Assembly (NCBI RefSeq): GCF_003149535.1
Contig: NZ_QGDB01000002.1
Span: 558,001-622,000, forward strand
DNA length: 64,000 nt
Origin: Falsochrobactrum shanghaiense
GTDB taxonomy: Bacteria > Pseudomonadota > Alphaproteobacteria > Rhizobiales > Rhizobiaceae
Direction: 5' to 3'
Part shown: piece by piece, positions 54,155-63,724 of the stretch
How the letters are laid out: each line of letters begins with the position of its first letter
Numbering within the stretch: position 1 is the stretch's first letter
Program-made: the position numbers and the translations under genes
The notes under the pieces: generated by a model
Seen by the model: only the letters and a program-made list of their open reading frames with translations
The model's database searches: none
What the model was told of the DNA's origin: nothing

Positions 54155-56965
54155 TCAGGCCATGCGCCGGTCGTAAGACGCGACGGGCGGGCAGGTGCAA
54201 ACCAGGTTCCTGTCACCGCCGACATTGTCGACGCGGCTGACCGGAGGCCAGTATTTTGCCGTCGTATCGAAATTCCCGCCGGGGAATACCGCATCCTCAC
54301 GCGTATAGGCGTGTGCCCACTCGCTTGCGAGCGTATCGCCTGCCGTGTGCGGCGCATTGACAAGCGGATTATCATCCGCAGGCCAGACGCCTTCGACAAT
54401 CTTTTTTGCTTCCGCAGCGATGGCGATCATCGCATCGCAGAAGCGGTCGATCTCTGCCTTTGGCTCCGACTCGGTCGGTTCGACCATCAGCGTACCGGCC
54501 ACCGGCCATGACATGGTCGGCGCATGGAAACCGTAGTCGATCAGGCGTTTCGCCACGTCTTCCACGCTCACACCCGCGCTGTCCTTCAACACCCGCGTAT
54601 CCACGATACATTCATGCGCGACACGATCATGCGCGCCGGTATAGAGGATCGGATAGGCGTCCTTGAGACGATGGGCGACGTAATTGGCGCTCAGAACCGC
54701 ATTTTCGGTCGCCTTTTTCAGTCCCGCGCCGCCCATCATGCGGATATACATCCACGTAATGGCCAGAATGGAAGCACTGCCGAACGGCGCCGCCGAAACG
54801 GCATGTTCTGAACCGACCTCCACATGCCCCGGCAGATAAGGTACCAGATGCTTTGCGACACCGATCGGGCCAACACCCGGACCGCCGCCGCCATGCGGAA
54901 TGCAGAAGGTCTTGTGCAGGTTCATATGGCAGACATCGGCACCAATATCCGCCGGGCGGGCAAGGCCGACCAGCGCATTGAGATTGGCACCGTCGAAATA
55001 GACCTGACCGCCATTTTCATGCACGATCTCGCAGAAAGCCTTGATGCCTTCCTCGAACACGCCATAGGTCGAGGGGTAGGTGATCATGAAGGCCGCGAGA
55101 TTGTCGCGATGCTTTTCCGCCTTAGCCCTGAGATCGTCGATGTCGATGTCGCCATCGGGGCGGCAATTGACCACCACGACGCTCATGCCCGCCATCGAGG
55201 CGCTGGCCGGATTGGTGCCATGCGCGGAAGATGGAATAAGGCAGATGTTGCGATGGCCTTCGCCGCGTGCCTGATGATAATGGCGAATGGCCAGAAGACC
55301 GGCATATTCGCCCTGGCTTCCGGCATTGGGCTGCAAGGAAACACCGGCAAAACCGGTAATTTCGCAAAGCCAGGCTTCAAGATCAGCCGTCATTTTCGCA
55401 TAGCCGGCGCTATGGGCCGCAGGCGCGAACGGATGCATGTTGGCAACCGTGTTCCAGCTCACGGGCATCATTTCCGCAGCCGCATTCAGCTTCATCGTGC
55501 ATGAGCCGAGCGGAATCATCGCACGGTCGAGCGCCAGATCCTTATCGGCCAGACGGCGCAGGAAGCGCATCATCTCGGTTTCGGAACGATGCGAATGGAA
55601 CACGTCCTGCGTAAGAAAGCCTTCGCCGCGCCCGTTGCCCGGAACAAGCACCCCGCCCTCGTCGCCCGGCTTTGCGCCAAAAAGTGCGGCAAGAGCTTTG
55701 AGGTCTTCTTCGGTCGATGTCTCATCAAAGGTGACGCCGAGCGTATCGGCATCCAGAACGCGGATCAGGCGGTCACTTTTTTCTGCTTCCCGGGCAAGAT
55801 CAGCAGCCTTGCCCGCAATCTTGACCGTCACGGTATCGAACAGGCTCTCGCCTGCAATTTCAACACCCGCAGCCTTGAGGCCAGCGGCGAAGCGGGCGGC
55901 AAGGGATGCTACGCGGGTTGCAATCGCCTGCAAGCCTGCCGGACCATGCCAGATGGCATAGGCTGCGGCCATATTGGCGAGCAGGGCCTGCGCGGTGCAG
56001 ATATTCGAAGTCGCCTTGTCGCGGCGGATGTGCTGCTCGCGGGTCTGGAGCGCCAGACGATAGGCTTCACGGCCATGCGCATCGACCGACTGGCCGACGA
56101 TACGGCCCGGAATGATGCGGGTGAGCGATTCTGAAACCGCCAGATAGGCCGCATGCGGACCGCCAAAGCCCATTGCAACACCATAACGTTGCATGGAGCC
56201 GACGGCCATATCTGCGCCCCACGCGGCAGGCGCTTCCATAATCGTCAGCGCCAGCGGATCGGCGACCGCAATCACCAGCGCGCCTTTGGCCTTGGCATCG
56301 GCGATCACCTTGGCAAAATCGCCATAGACGCCGCGCGTATCCGGCCAGGGAATGACCACGGCTGCGGTATTGTCATCGACTTCGCTGCCCATATCGATCT
56401 GCCAGTCGAGCGGTTCGGCACGCGTATTGACGACATCGACTGTCTGCGGATGCAGATCGCCCGCCAGAAGAATGCGGCTGCGCTTGTCGCGATGGTGACG
56501 GCAGGCAACGCCGATGGCTTCGGCAACGGCGGTCGCTTCATCGAGCAGCGAGGCGCAGGCGACCGGCAGGCCGGTGAGTTCGGCGACCAGCGTCTGGAAA
56601 TGAAACAGCATTTCAAGACGGCCCTGGCTGATTTCCGACTGATAGGGCGTATAGGCCGTGTACCAGGCCGGGTTCTCGAACAGATTGCGCTGGATCACCG
56701 GCGGCGTATGGGTGCCGTGATAGCCCGCGCCGATGAAGCTCTTCTTCACCACATTGCGGCCCATGATGGCGCTGAGTTCCGCAAGCGCCTCGGCTTCGTC
56801 CAAAGGCGCAGGCAGATCGAGCGCACGGTTCAGCCGGATCGAGCCGGGAACGGCCTGCGAGATGAGCGTTTCCATGGAAGGAAGGCCGAGCGCCGCCAGC
56901 ATGGCGCGCTCGTCTTCCAGTCTCGGCCCGATATGCCGGGCAACAAAGGGTGATTGTTGGGTCAT
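54155..56965 (-). CDS. gcvP: glycine dehydrogenase (decarboxylating), P protein
   Basis: A 936-residue PLP enzyme of the glycine cleavage system, here as one fused chain. The N-terminal half begins [20 protein letters not shown]. The PLP lysine is in [20 protein letters not shown]. It releases CO2 from glycine and passes the aminomethyl group to GcvH. It follows gcvH by four bases in the gcvT-H-P operon and is controlled by the riboswitch upstream of gcvT. Confidence 0.97.
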   Translation of the reverse strand: MTQQSPFVARHIGPRLEDERAMLAALGLPSMETLISQAVPGSIRLNRALDLPAPLDEAEALAELSAIMGRNVVKKSFIGAGYHGTHTPPVIQRNLFENPAWYTAYTPYQSEISQGRLEMLFHFQTLVAELTGLPVACASLLDEATAVAEAIGVACRHHRDKRSRILLAGDLHPQTVDVVNTRAEPLDWQIDMGSEVDDNTAAVVIPWPDTRGVYGDFAKVIADAKAKGALVIAVADPLALTIMEAPAAWGADMAVGSMQRYGVAMGFGGPHAAYLAVSESLTRIIPGRIVGQSVDAHGREAYRLALQTREQHIRRDKATSNICTAQALLANMAAAYAIWHGPAGLQAIATRVASLAARFAAGLKAAGVEIAGESLFDTVTVKIAGKAADLAREAEKSDRLIRVLDADTLGVTFDETSTEEDLKALAALFGAKPGDEGGVLVPGNGRGEGFLTQDVFHSHRSETEMMRFLRRLADKDLALDRAMIPLGSCTMKLNAAAEMMPVSWNTVANMHPFAPAAHSAGYAKMTADLEAWLCEITGFAGVSLQPNAGSQGEYAGLLAIRHYHQARGEGHRNICLIPSSAHGTNPASASMAGMSVVVVNCRPDGDIDIDDLRAKAEKHRDNLAAFMITYPSTYGVFEEGIKAFCEIVHENGGQVYFDGANLNALVGLARPADIGADVCHMNLHKTFCIPHGGGGPGVGPIGVAKHLVPYLPGHVEVGSEHAVSAAPFGSASILAITWMYIRMMGGAGLKKATENAVLSANYVAHRLKDAYPILYTGAHDRVAHECIVDTRVLKDSAGVSVEDVAKRLIDYGFHAPTMSWPVAGTLMVEPTESEPKAEIDRFCDAMIAIAAEAKKIVEGVWPADDNPLVNAPHTAGDTLASEWAHAYTREDAVFPGGNFDTTAKYWPPVSRVDNVGGDRNLVCTCPPVASYDRRMA

Positions 56966-56969
56966 TGAA

Positions 56970-57338
56970 TTATCCTACCAGAGCGTCGTAACCGGCTTTA
57001 TCCAGAAGGCCGGAAAGCTGGCTTTCATCGGAAAGCTTCAGCTTGAACAACCAGCCCTCGCCTTCCGCAGCCTGATTGATGAGAGCCGGATCGCTTGCCA
57101 CTGCTTCGTTAACTTCCACCACTTCGCCATCGACCGGCGCATAGACATCGGAAGCGGCCTTGACCGATTCCACGACGACAATGGCTTCGCCCTTGGAGAC
57201 GGTACGGCCCGTTTCCGGCAATTCAACGAAAACGAGGTCGCCGAGCTGTTCCTGTGCGTGGACCGTAATGCCGACTGTGGCGATGCCATTTTCGACGTTG
57301 AGCCATTCATGATCTTCGGTGAACAGGATATTGGCCAT
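56970..57338 (-). CDS. gcvH: glycine cleavage system H protein
   Basis: A 122-residue lipoyl carrier. The lipoylated lysine is K60 in [20 protein letters not shown]. The start at 57338 ([13 protein letters not shown]) has AGGA eight bases upstream; a longer frame adds only MIS. The stop of gcvT lies just after this start region. Confidence 0.96.
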   Translation of the reverse strand: MANILFTEDHEWLNVENGIATVGITVHAQEQLGDLVFVELPETGRTVSKGEAIVVVESVKAASDVYAPVDGEVVEVNEAVASDPALINQAAEGEGWLFKLKLSDESQLSGLLDKAGYDALVG

Positions 57339-57343
57339 GGAAA

Positions 57344-58447
57344 TCATCCTTTGCGATAGCGATGCGGTGTGAAGGGAAGTGCTGATACGTCAACGGGAAC
57401 CTTGTTGCCGCGAACGTCCGCGAAAACACGGGTGCCGGGAGCTGCGAGAGCTGTCTCGACATAGCCCATGGCGACAGGAAAGCCGACCGATGGGCCAAAG
57501 CCGCCAGAAGTGACAGTGCCTACCTGGCGGCCTTCGGCGTCAAAAAGGGCCGAGCCTGCGCGCACCGGCTGACGGCCTTCCGGCTTCAAGCCGACGCGCT
57601 TTGCCGCAGCACCCTTGGCGATGGCATCAAGAACGGCTTTCGCGCCGTTAAAAGCAGCCTTTTCGCGTACGGGTTTGGAAATCGCCCATGTAAGCCCCGC
57701 TGAAACCGGGTCGGTCTCCGGCGTAATGTCCTGCCCATGCAGGCAAAGCCCGGCTTCAAGCCGCAGACTGTCGCGCGCGGCCAGACCGACCCATTCGACA
57801 CGCTCGTCGGAAAGAAGCTTCGCCGCCAGTTCGCGACCTTCATCGATGGGCAGGCCGATTTCAAAACCGTCTTCGCCGGTATAGCCGGAGCGGGTCATGA
57901 ACCAGCCTTCCTTCGGCTCTATGCCGGTCATGAAGGCAAGCTCGCTGCCCGCAAGTCCGGCAGCAGCAATGACAGCTTCCGCTTCCGGTCCCTGAATGGC
58001 GAGAAACACGCGTTCCAGCGGATCGATCTTCACGTCCCGGCCCGATGCCGCTTCATTGAGAAGTTCAATATCGGCTTCGACATTGCCGGCATTGGCAACG
58101 ACCATGAAACGGTCTTCACCCAGACGGGTGACGATCACGTCATCCAGCACGCCGCCATTATCATTGAGGAAGAAACTATATTTGGACTGCCCGGTCTTGA
58201 GCACCGATGGATCGAGCGGGCAGGTTTGCGACAGAAGCGCCATGGCGTCCGCGCCCGATACTTCGATCAGCTTCATGTGGGAAATGTCGAAAAGACCGAC
58301 ATGCTCGCGCGTATGAAGATGTTCCTTCATCACGCCAAGCGGATAGGTGATCGGCATGTTCCAGCCTGCAAACGCGCCAAAACGCGCATTGGCTGCTTCA
58401 TGCAGAGCCTGCAAAGGCAGGGTTTTCAGATGTGCGGTATCGCCCAT
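57344..58447 (-). CDS. gcvT: aminomethyltransferase, glycine cleavage T protein
   Basis: A 367-residue tetrahydrofolate-dependent enzyme that releases ammonia and forms methylene-THF. Features are [40 protein letters not shown] and [20 protein letters not shown]. The start at 58447 (MGDTAHLK) follows GGAG; the longer frame reads into the riboswitch. First gene of gcvTHP. Confidence 0.96.
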   Translation of the reverse strand: MGDTAHLKTLPLQALHEAANARFGAFAGWNMPITYPLGVMKEHLHTREHVGLFDISHMKLIEVSGADAMALLSQTCPLDPSVLKTGQSKYSFFLNDNGGVLDDVIVTRLGEDRFMVVANAGNVEADIELLNEAASGRDVKIDPLERVFLAIQGPEAEAVIAAAGLAGSELAFMTGIEPKEGWFMTRSGYTGEDGFEIGLPIDEGRELAAKLLSDERVEWVGLAARDSLRLEAGLCLHGQDITPETDPVSAGLTWAISKPVREKAAFNGAKAVLDAIAKGAAAKRVGLKPEGRQPVRAGSALFDAEGRQVGTVTSGGFGPSVGFPVAMGYVETALAAPGTRVFADVRGNKVPVDVSALPFTPHRYRKG

Positions 58448-58498
58448 AACAACTCCAGAGTCGCACGTATGCCTTCCGCGAAATGCGGTTGCTTCGTG

Positions 58499-58684
58499 CC
58501 CCTCTGTCTCAAGCCTGAGAGACTTGCGTGGCTCTATATAAAGCCACACTTACACCTTCGGCGCGGGGTTTCCCCCGACTTTCCAGAGTTGTCTTACCCG
58601 TCTGCGGTTCCTTGTACCTGAGAGATTTCGGGCGATTTCCCCTTCGGCGGCTGATTTTGTCAGCTCTCTCCCGCAGACCGACAG
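58499..58684 (-). promoter_or_regulatory. tandem glycine riboswitch upstream of gcvT
   Basis: On the minus strand two aptamers follow each other. The first runs from GCGGGAGAGAGCTGAC through GCCGCCGAAGGGG and CTCTCAGGTACAAGGAACCGC-like bases; the second from GACAACTCTGGAAAGTC through GCGCCGAAGGTGTAAG and CTCTCAGGCTTGAGACAGAG. The repeated GCCGAAGG and CTCTCAGG blocks and the short linker are diagnostic of gcvT-type glycine riboswitches. It should switch gcvTHP on when glycine is abundant. Confidence 0.95.
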
Positions 58685-59074
58685 TGCAAGAACGCATATA
58701 TATTGCAGCGTTCCGGCACCCGACTTATGTCCCATAACCCAATCCGCTTGAGGAGTCATGCGGAATTGTTGTCTTCAGCCGACAAATACCCGGGCTTTTG
58801 CGACAATATTTTGCACATAGCCGGGCCGAATTCTCATGTCCTGTCGTCACGCATCGCGACTGGTGGGGCGACTGGTGGGACAGTCTGAAAAATTGCGATC
58901 TATTCAGTAGACCAGATGATTGTGATGGCATGATGGCCAAACTGGGCAAAAGGGGTGCAATCGACAAGCTTTAACGCAGGGCAGCTATGCAAATATGGCC
59001 CTCCAATTCAGCGGGCATCGGACCTATATGCTGTTTGCAACAAGAGATTAAGATTTTTACTTAGGGTGAGAGAA
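58685..59074. other. intergenic region between gcv riboswitch and DUF1127 gene
   Basis: 390 bases without a supported gene. It must hold the gcv promoter (minus) and the promoter of the DUF1127 gene (plus). No clear RpoH-type element is visible here, unlike the other two small-RNA loci. Confidence 0.4.
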
Positions 59075-59221
59075 ATGAACCTGATCCGCTCGTACAATAA
59101 CTGGCGCCGTTACCGCAATACCGTAAACGAACTGAGCCGCCTGAGCCCGCGTGAACTCAACGACCTCGGCATCATGCCTTCCGAGATCCCGCACATTGCA
59201 CGCAAGGCCGCTGCTCGCTAA
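59075..59221 (+). CDS. DUF1127 small protein
   Basis: A 48-residue basic protein, MNLIRSYNNWRRYRNTVNEL, then SRLSPRELNDLGIMPSEIPH and IARKAAAR. It has the DUF1127 core (R-R-x-L/V, then LSxREL-DLGI). In alphaproteobacteria such proteins bind RNA and affect phosphate/carbon metabolism and RNA turnover. The 3' region carries CTCCTCCC stem-loops, the same linkage described for Rhodobacter CcsR RNAs. A GTGAGAG site precedes the ATG. Confidence 0.9.
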   Translation: MNLIRSYNNWRRYRNTVNELSRLSPRELNDLGIMPSEIPHIARKAAAR

Positions 59222-59263
59222 GAAGCGCCTGCCCGAAGGCTGCTGAACAAGACAGTCTTCTTT

Positions 59264-59421
59264 CAGGACCGCAATTCCAACGCTGTGCGGTCCTCCAGTT
59301 TCACAGTTGTCACCGGGGTCTCCTCCTCCCATCCCTGGTGATCGAAAGGCCGGAACTCCTCCTCCCAATCCGGTCTTCCCGATAACACCCGTCGCTCCTC
59401 CCGCGACGGGTGTTTTATTTT
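59264..59421 (+). ncRNA. CTCCTCCC-loop RNA in the DUF1127 3' region (cuckoo / CcsR-like), copy 3
   Basis: After the DUF1127 stop there is a plain hairpin (GGACCGCA/TGCGGTCC, 59264-59295) and then three stem-loops with CTCCTCCC in the loop: TCACC-GGG at 59310-59342, GGCCGGA/TCCGGTC at 59349-59375, and the terminator ACCCGTCGC/GCGACGGGT at 59387-59412 followed by TTTTATTTT. It is probably cotranscribed with DUF1127 and processed. The T-run abuts the 3' end of the convergent ridA gene. Confidence 0.82.
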
Positions 59422-59830
59422 ATCTGTCTCCCCGTGCAGTCTGGCGCGCCGCCACGACCTCGATTTCCACCTTGAATTCTTCGCGCGTAAACCCCGAAAC
59501 GATCATCAATGTCGAAGCGGGAGCAGGCTGTGCAAACAGCCGGTCGCGAACATCCATATAGGGTCGCATATGGGTGCGATCCGTCACATAGGCATTGATG
59601 CGCACGACGTCTCGGAAATCCATGCCGCCATCGCGCAATATGCGGCGGATATTTTCAAAGCAGAGTTCTGCCTGTGCGCCGGCATCTTCCGGCACGTTTC
59701 CATCCGGCGCAATGCCAAGCTGACCGGAGCAGAAAACCATCTCCGCGCCCGCTTCTACTTTCACGCCATGACTATAGGCTGCGAACGGCGCCGCCATATC
59801 CTGCGGCAGCAAATGTTTCAAAGCGCTCAT
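59420..59830 (-). CDS. RidA/YjgF-YER057c-family protein
   Basis: A 136-residue Rid-family protein, which generally hydrolyses reactive enamine/imine intermediates. Features are VKVEAGAEMVFCSGQLGIAP, ENIRRILRDGGMDFRDVVRI and NAYVTDRTHMRPYMDVRDRL. Arg before AQPAPASTLMIV is not in the RidA catalytic context (R105 of archetypal RidA is not evident), so it may belong to Rid2-7. It lies 9 bases after the flavoprotein gene, on the same strand. Confidence 0.87.
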   Translation of the reverse strand: MSALKHLLPQDMAAPFAAYSHGVKVEAGAEMVFCSGQLGIAPDGNVPEDAGAQAELCFENIRRILRDGGMDFRDVVRINAYVTDRTHMRPYMDVRDRLFAQPAPASTLMIVSGFTREEFKVEIEVVAARQTARGDR

Positions 59831-59839
59831 CTTTCTTCC

Positions 59840-61072
59840 TCAGCTTTTTGCTGCATTCGCGATCAGTTCTTTCAGGCGCGCAGCACCGGCTGCAATATCG
59901 GCTTCGGTCGGGCTGATGCCTGCCGCAAGCAGCCGCCGCGCAATCATATGATCCGCCGGGCGATTGATGGAATCGACCGCCACCAGCCTGTCGCCTGCAA
60001 AATGGAAAACCGAGAATGCATTTTCTTCGGGATTACCAGAAAGAATATGCCTGTCGGCATCAAATGACAGTCCTGCGGTCTGGAGCTTCATATCGCCCTG
60101 ATCGGACCAGAACCAAGCGACTTCGCGAAACGGCGCGGCACGTCCGACGATGGAACGGGCCACATGCTTGGCCTGATCGGTCGCATTCTGAACCGATTCC
60201 AGCCGTACGCGGCGGCCTGCATGAAAATGGTCGTAGCTCACGCAATCGCCAATTGCATAAACATGTTCGGTAGATGCGCGCATATGCTCATCCACCACAA
60301 TACCATTGTCGATAAGCACGCCCGCAGCCTCCGCCAGTTCCACATTCGGAACCGCGCCGGTGCCGATCACCACCATATCGGCGGGGAAAATACTGCCATC
60401 AACGGCCCTGACGCCGATCACACGGCCATTCGCGCCTTCAATTTCCTGCACGCCCACCCCAGTCAGAAGCGCAATGCCTGCCGAGCGGCTGCGCGCTTCC
60501 ACATGGACGGAAATATGGGTTGCGACCGAGCGGCCCAATACACGCGGCGCTGCCTCGATCAGCACGGTCTTCTTGCCCAGCGCGATTGCGCTATGCGCCA
60601 TTTCGAGACCGATGAACCCGCCGCCGATAATCACCACATTCTGCACTTCCGGCATCATCGCGGCGATGCGGCGCGCATCCTGCATACGACGCAATGTGAC
60701 GACGCCATCCAGATCGACGCCCGACACATCGGGGATGCGCGCGCGTGCGCCGGTGGCAAAAACCAGTTCCGACCAGTTAAGCACCCGACCATCATCGAGC
60801 GTCACGGTCCTGTCGCCAATCGATACCGTATCGACACGATGGCCGAACACAAGTTCGATATTATTGTCGCGATAGGTGCTTTCAGGCCGCAGCACCAGAC
60901 CGCCATGTTCCGGTGCCTTGAGATAGGATTTGGAGAGCGGCGGCTTGTGGTAGGGAATATCCTCCTCGTCATTGATGAGGAGGATTTCGCCCGTATAGCC
61001 TTCCTGCCTGAGACTGATTGCGGCCTGCGAGCCGGCATGGCCCGCCCCTATGATAATGCATCTGTCGTCCAT
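59840..61072 (-). CDS. ferredoxin-NAD(P) reductase-like FAD oxidoreductase
   Basis: A 410-residue flavoprotein of the putidaredoxin/rhodocoxin reductase type. It shows the FAD fold (CIIIGAGHAGSQAAISLRQE), PYHKPPLSKSYL, NAD(P) fold (NVVIIGGGFIGLEMAHSAIA) and the second FAD motif ADMVVIGTGAVPNVELAEAA with HVYAIGDCVSYD. Such enzymes feed electrons to a ferredoxin of a monooxygenase or dioxygenase; no partner is visible. GGAGG five bases before the ATG fixes the start at 61072. It is divergent from the creatininase operon across a TetR-type palindrome. Confidence 0.88.
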   Translation of the reverse strand: MDDRCIIIGAGHAGSQAAISLRQEGYTGEILLINDEEDIPYHKPPLSKSYLKAPEHGGLVLRPESTYRDNNIELVFGHRVDTVSIGDRTVTLDDGRVLNWSELVFATGARARIPDVSGVDLDGVVTLRRMQDARRIAAMMPEVQNVVIIGGGFIGLEMAHSAIALGKKTVLIEAAPRVLGRSVATHISVHVEARSRSAGIALLTGVGVQEIEGANGRVIGVRAVDGSIFPADMVVIGTGAVPNVELAEAAGVLIDNGIVVDEHMRASTEHVYAIGDCVSYDHFHAGRRVRLESVQNATDQAKHVARSIVGRAAPFREVAWFWSDQGDMKLQTAGLSFDADRHILSGNPEENAFSVFHFAGDRLVAVDSINRPADHMIARRLLAAGISPTEADIAAGAARLKELIANAAKS

Positions 61073-61186
61073 AGGACCTCCGGAAATTTCGCGCATCATA
61101 AATACGCCATACGGCCATCGCGTGGCTTATTCGTCACGGATTCACATCTTAATTGCACGCATCTTTTATATTTTAAACATTTAGTT

Positions 61187-61200
61187 TGACCGATCGGTCA
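61187..61200. promoter_or_regulatory. TGACCGATCGGTCA palindrome, TetR-type operator
   Basis: A perfect 14-base palindrome midway between the divergent reductase and creatininase genes. TGACCG-CGGTCA is the half-site pattern of many TetR-family repressors. The regulator gene is not in the window. Confidence 0.6.
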
Positions 61201-61254
61201 GATTGTTTAGTAAGTTGATTGCTTCACCGTGCAGCCGTGCCTGGGAGCGCAATC

Positions 61255-62055
61255 TTGAAAAGATATTGGTCAGATTACAGCAGCGAAGCATTCTCGCGAC
61301 TTGAGCGGGAGAAAATCGTGGCAGTCCTTCCCGTAGGCGCGATCGAACAGCACGGCCCCCATCTGCCGCTGGCTGTCGATGCAGCGGTCGCTGACGGAAT
61401 GGTCAAGGAAATCATCGCACGCCTGCCGGAATCAAGCCATACGCTGTTTTTGCCCACCCAATCCATCGGCAAGAGCAATGAGCATAGCCGCTATCCCGGC
61501 ACACTGACCTTTTCAGCCGAAACTATCATTCGCATGTGGTGCGAAATCGGCGCCTGCGTTGCCGCGAGCGGCGTCCGCAAGATGGTGCTTCTCAACAGCC
61601 ATGGCGGCCAGATCAGCGTCATGGACATTGTTGCACGCGAACTGCGCGTCAAACACAATATGCTGGTTTTCAGCGTCAACTGGTTCGGCGTGGGCATGCC
61701 GGAAGGCGTCTATGACGATTATGACGTAAAGCACGGCATCCATGCCGGCGACATGGAAACTTCGGTCATGCTGGAAATGCACCCCGATCTCGTTGACATG
61801 ACGAAAGCGCAGGATTTCCGCGCTCTTACGGAAGTTTTCGAAAGCGATTACGAATATCTCTCCCTGAGGGGCGGCGCTAAGCCCGCCTGGCAGATGCACG
61901 ATATAAATCCCTATGGCGCTGCTGGAAATGCGACGCTTGCCACCGCCGAAAAGGGTCGCAAGACCATCGACTTCGCCGCAGACCGTCTGGTCGAGGCGCT
62001 GGCGGAAATCGAGCGCGCACCGCTCTCCTGGCTCGACAACAAACCCGCCTGGTAA
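61255..62055 (+). CDS. creatininase-family amidohydrolase
   Basis: A 266-residue metal-dependent amidohydrolase. Metal-binding signatures are PVGAIEQHGPHLPLAVDAAV, LLNSHGGQISVMDI and HAGDMETSVMLEM. Substrates in this family include creatinine, formamide-type and cyclic amides or intermediates of cofactor synthesis. There is no ATG at the 5' end; TTG at 61255 follows GGGAG at good spacing. It heads an operon with an ABC importer and a deaminase, so a nitrogenous ring or amide is the likely substrate. Confidence 0.87.
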   Translation: MKRYWSDYSSEAFSRLEREKIVAVLPVGAIEQHGPHLPLAVDAAVADGMVKEIIARLPESSHTLFLPTQSIGKSNEHSRYPGTLTFSAETIIRMWCEIGACVAASGVRKMVLLNSHGGQISVMDIVARELRVKHNMLVFSVNWFGVGMPEGVYDDYDVKHGIHAGDMETSVMLEMHPDLVDMTKAQDFRALTEVFESDYEYLSLRGGAKPAWQMHDINPYGAAGNATLATAEKGRKTIDFAADRLVEALAEIERAPLSWLDNKPAW

Positions 62056-62060
62056 GGATA

Positions 62061-62870
62061 ATGAGCGTGGCCCCCAACTCGCAATCCCCCTCTTCCCTGA
62101 TCGAAATCAATGGCGTCTACAAGCAGTATGGCACCGGCGTCATGGCTGTCAGCGACATGTCGCTCAAGATCGAACAGGGGCAGTTCGTAAGTTTCCTCGG
62201 CCCATCGGGATGCGGCAAGAGCACAGCCTTGCGCATGATTGCCGGACTGGAATCGATTTCCGCAGGCAGCATTCACGTCAACGGACACGCGCCCGGCAAG
62301 GGCCCGTCGGGGGCACAGGACATCGGTTTCGTGTTTCAGGAGCCGACGCTGATGCCATGGGCCAGCGTCTTCGATAATGTCTACCTGCCGCTGCGGCTTT
62401 CCGGTCTTTCCCGCAAGGAAGCCACGCCGCGCGTCGAGGAAGTGCTCACACAGGTCGGCCTTTCACGCTTTGCGAAGGCCTTTCCGCGCGAGCTTTCGGG
62501 CGGCATGAAAATGCGTGTTTCCATCGCCCGCGCGCTCGTCACCCGTCCACGCCTTCTGCTGATGGATGAGCCTTTCGCAGCACTTGATGAAATGACGCGC
62601 TTCAAGCTCAACAATGATGTGCTGCGGCTCTGGCAGGAACATGGTCTGACGGTGGTTTTCGTCACCCATAGCGTTTATGAATCAGTCTATCTTTCCAATC
62701 GCGTCATCGTCATGGCAGCCCGACCGGGCCGTGTCGTTGACGATATTCCGATTATCGGAAGCTATCCGCGTGCCGAAAACTACCGCACCACCGAATCTTA
62801 CGCGAAATATTGCGCCAAGGTTTCGGATGCGCTGACCGCGACCCTTTCCTCTGAAGACATAGACCATTGA
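62061..62870 (+). CDS. ABC transporter ATPase, nitrate/sulfonate/pyrimidine type
   Basis: A 269-residue ATPase of the SsuB/TauB/ThiZ class. Walker A is SFLGPSGCGKSTALRMIAGL, signature ELSGGMKMRVSIARALVTRP, Walker B LLLMDEPFAALDEMTR, switch His VTHSVYES. AAGGA precedes the ATG, six bases after the creatininase stop. Its permease is the next gene; the binding protein is not in the window. Confidence 0.92.
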   Translation: MSVAPNSQSPSSLIEINGVYKQYGTGVMAVSDMSLKIEQGQFVSFLGPSGCGKSTALRMIAGLESISAGSIHVNGHAPGKGPSGAQDIGFVFQEPTLMPWASVFDNVYLPLRLSGLSRKEATPRVEEVLTQVGLSRFAKAFPRELSGGMKMRVSIARALVTRPRLLLMDEPFAALDEMTRFKLNNDVLRLWQEHGLTVVFVTHSVYESVYLSNRVIVMAARPGRVVDDIPIIGSYPRAENYRTTESYAKYCAKVSDALTATLSSEDIDH

Positions 62871-62880
62871 GGACCGGCAG

Positions 62881-63723
62881 ATGAACCAGATACAAAACGA
62901 ATTGCCCGTTCTTAATTCCGAGCAGGATCGTCTCGCCCGCCGCGAGCGCAATCTGCGTATCCTCATGCCGACGCTTGCAATCATCATCGCGCTCGGCCTG
63001 TGGGAAGGACTGGTGCGCTATTATCAGGTGCCGCATTACCTTATCCCCGCGCCATCCCTCATCGCCGAAACACTCTTCAAGGACGGCCCATCCCTGATGA
63101 CCTCGATGTGGTTTACGGTGAAACTGACGCTGATCTCGCTTGCCTGCGCTATTGTCGGCGGCGTATTGCTCGGCATGGTATTTGCCCTGTCGCGGCCTGT
63201 GGAAATGGCGTTCTTTCCCTTTGCCGTCATCCTGCAGGTGACACCGGTGATCGCGATTGCGCCGCTGATCCTGATCTATGTGCGCGACACTTTTTCAGCG
63301 CTGCTGATTTGCGCGTGGATCGTCGCCTTTTTTCCGATCCTGTCGAATACGGTAATCGGCCTGCGCAGCGCCGATCATAATCTGCGCGATCTCTTCAAGC
63401 TTTATCGTGCCTCGCCATGGCAGCGCCTGCGCTATCTGCTGGCGCCAAGCGCCCTGCCCTATTTCATGGCGGCGCTTAAAATTGCCGGCGGGTTGTCGCT
63501 GATTGGCGCGGTGGTTGCGGAATTCGTGGCCGGTAGCGCCGGACAAAGCACCGGCCTTGCCTCGCGCATTCTCGAATCGAGCTTCCGCAATGAAATCCCG
63601 CGCATGTTCGCCGCGCTCTTTCTGGTTTCGTTGCTCGGCATTGTGATCTTTCTGGCCACAAGCAGGCTGTCGCGCCTTGTCCTCGGACGTTGGCACGAAA
63701 GCGAGATTCGGCGCGAGCGCTAG
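62881..63723 (+). CDS. ABC transporter permease, nitrate/sulfonate/pyrimidine type
   Basis: A 280-residue inner-membrane permease with about six helices. The BPD EAA-type loop is DLFKLYRASPWQRLRYLLAP. The N-terminal cytoplasmic segment is basic (DRLARRERNLRIL). It pairs with the ATPase 10 bases upstream and overlaps nothing. Confidence 0.92.
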   Translation: MNQIQNELPVLNSEQDRLARRERNLRILMPTLAIIIALGLWEGLVRYYQVPHYLIPAPSLIAETLFKDGPSLMTSMWFTVKLTLISLACAIVGGVLLGMVFALSRPVEMAFFPFAVILQVTPVIAIAPLILIYVRDTFSALLICAWIVAFFPILSNTVIGLRSADHNLRDLFKLYRASPWQRLRYLLAPSALPYFMAALKIAGGLSLIGAVVAEFVAGSAGQSTGLASRILESSFRNEIPRMFAALFLVSLLGIVIFLATSRLSRLVLGRWHESEIRRER

Positions 63724-63724
63724 A

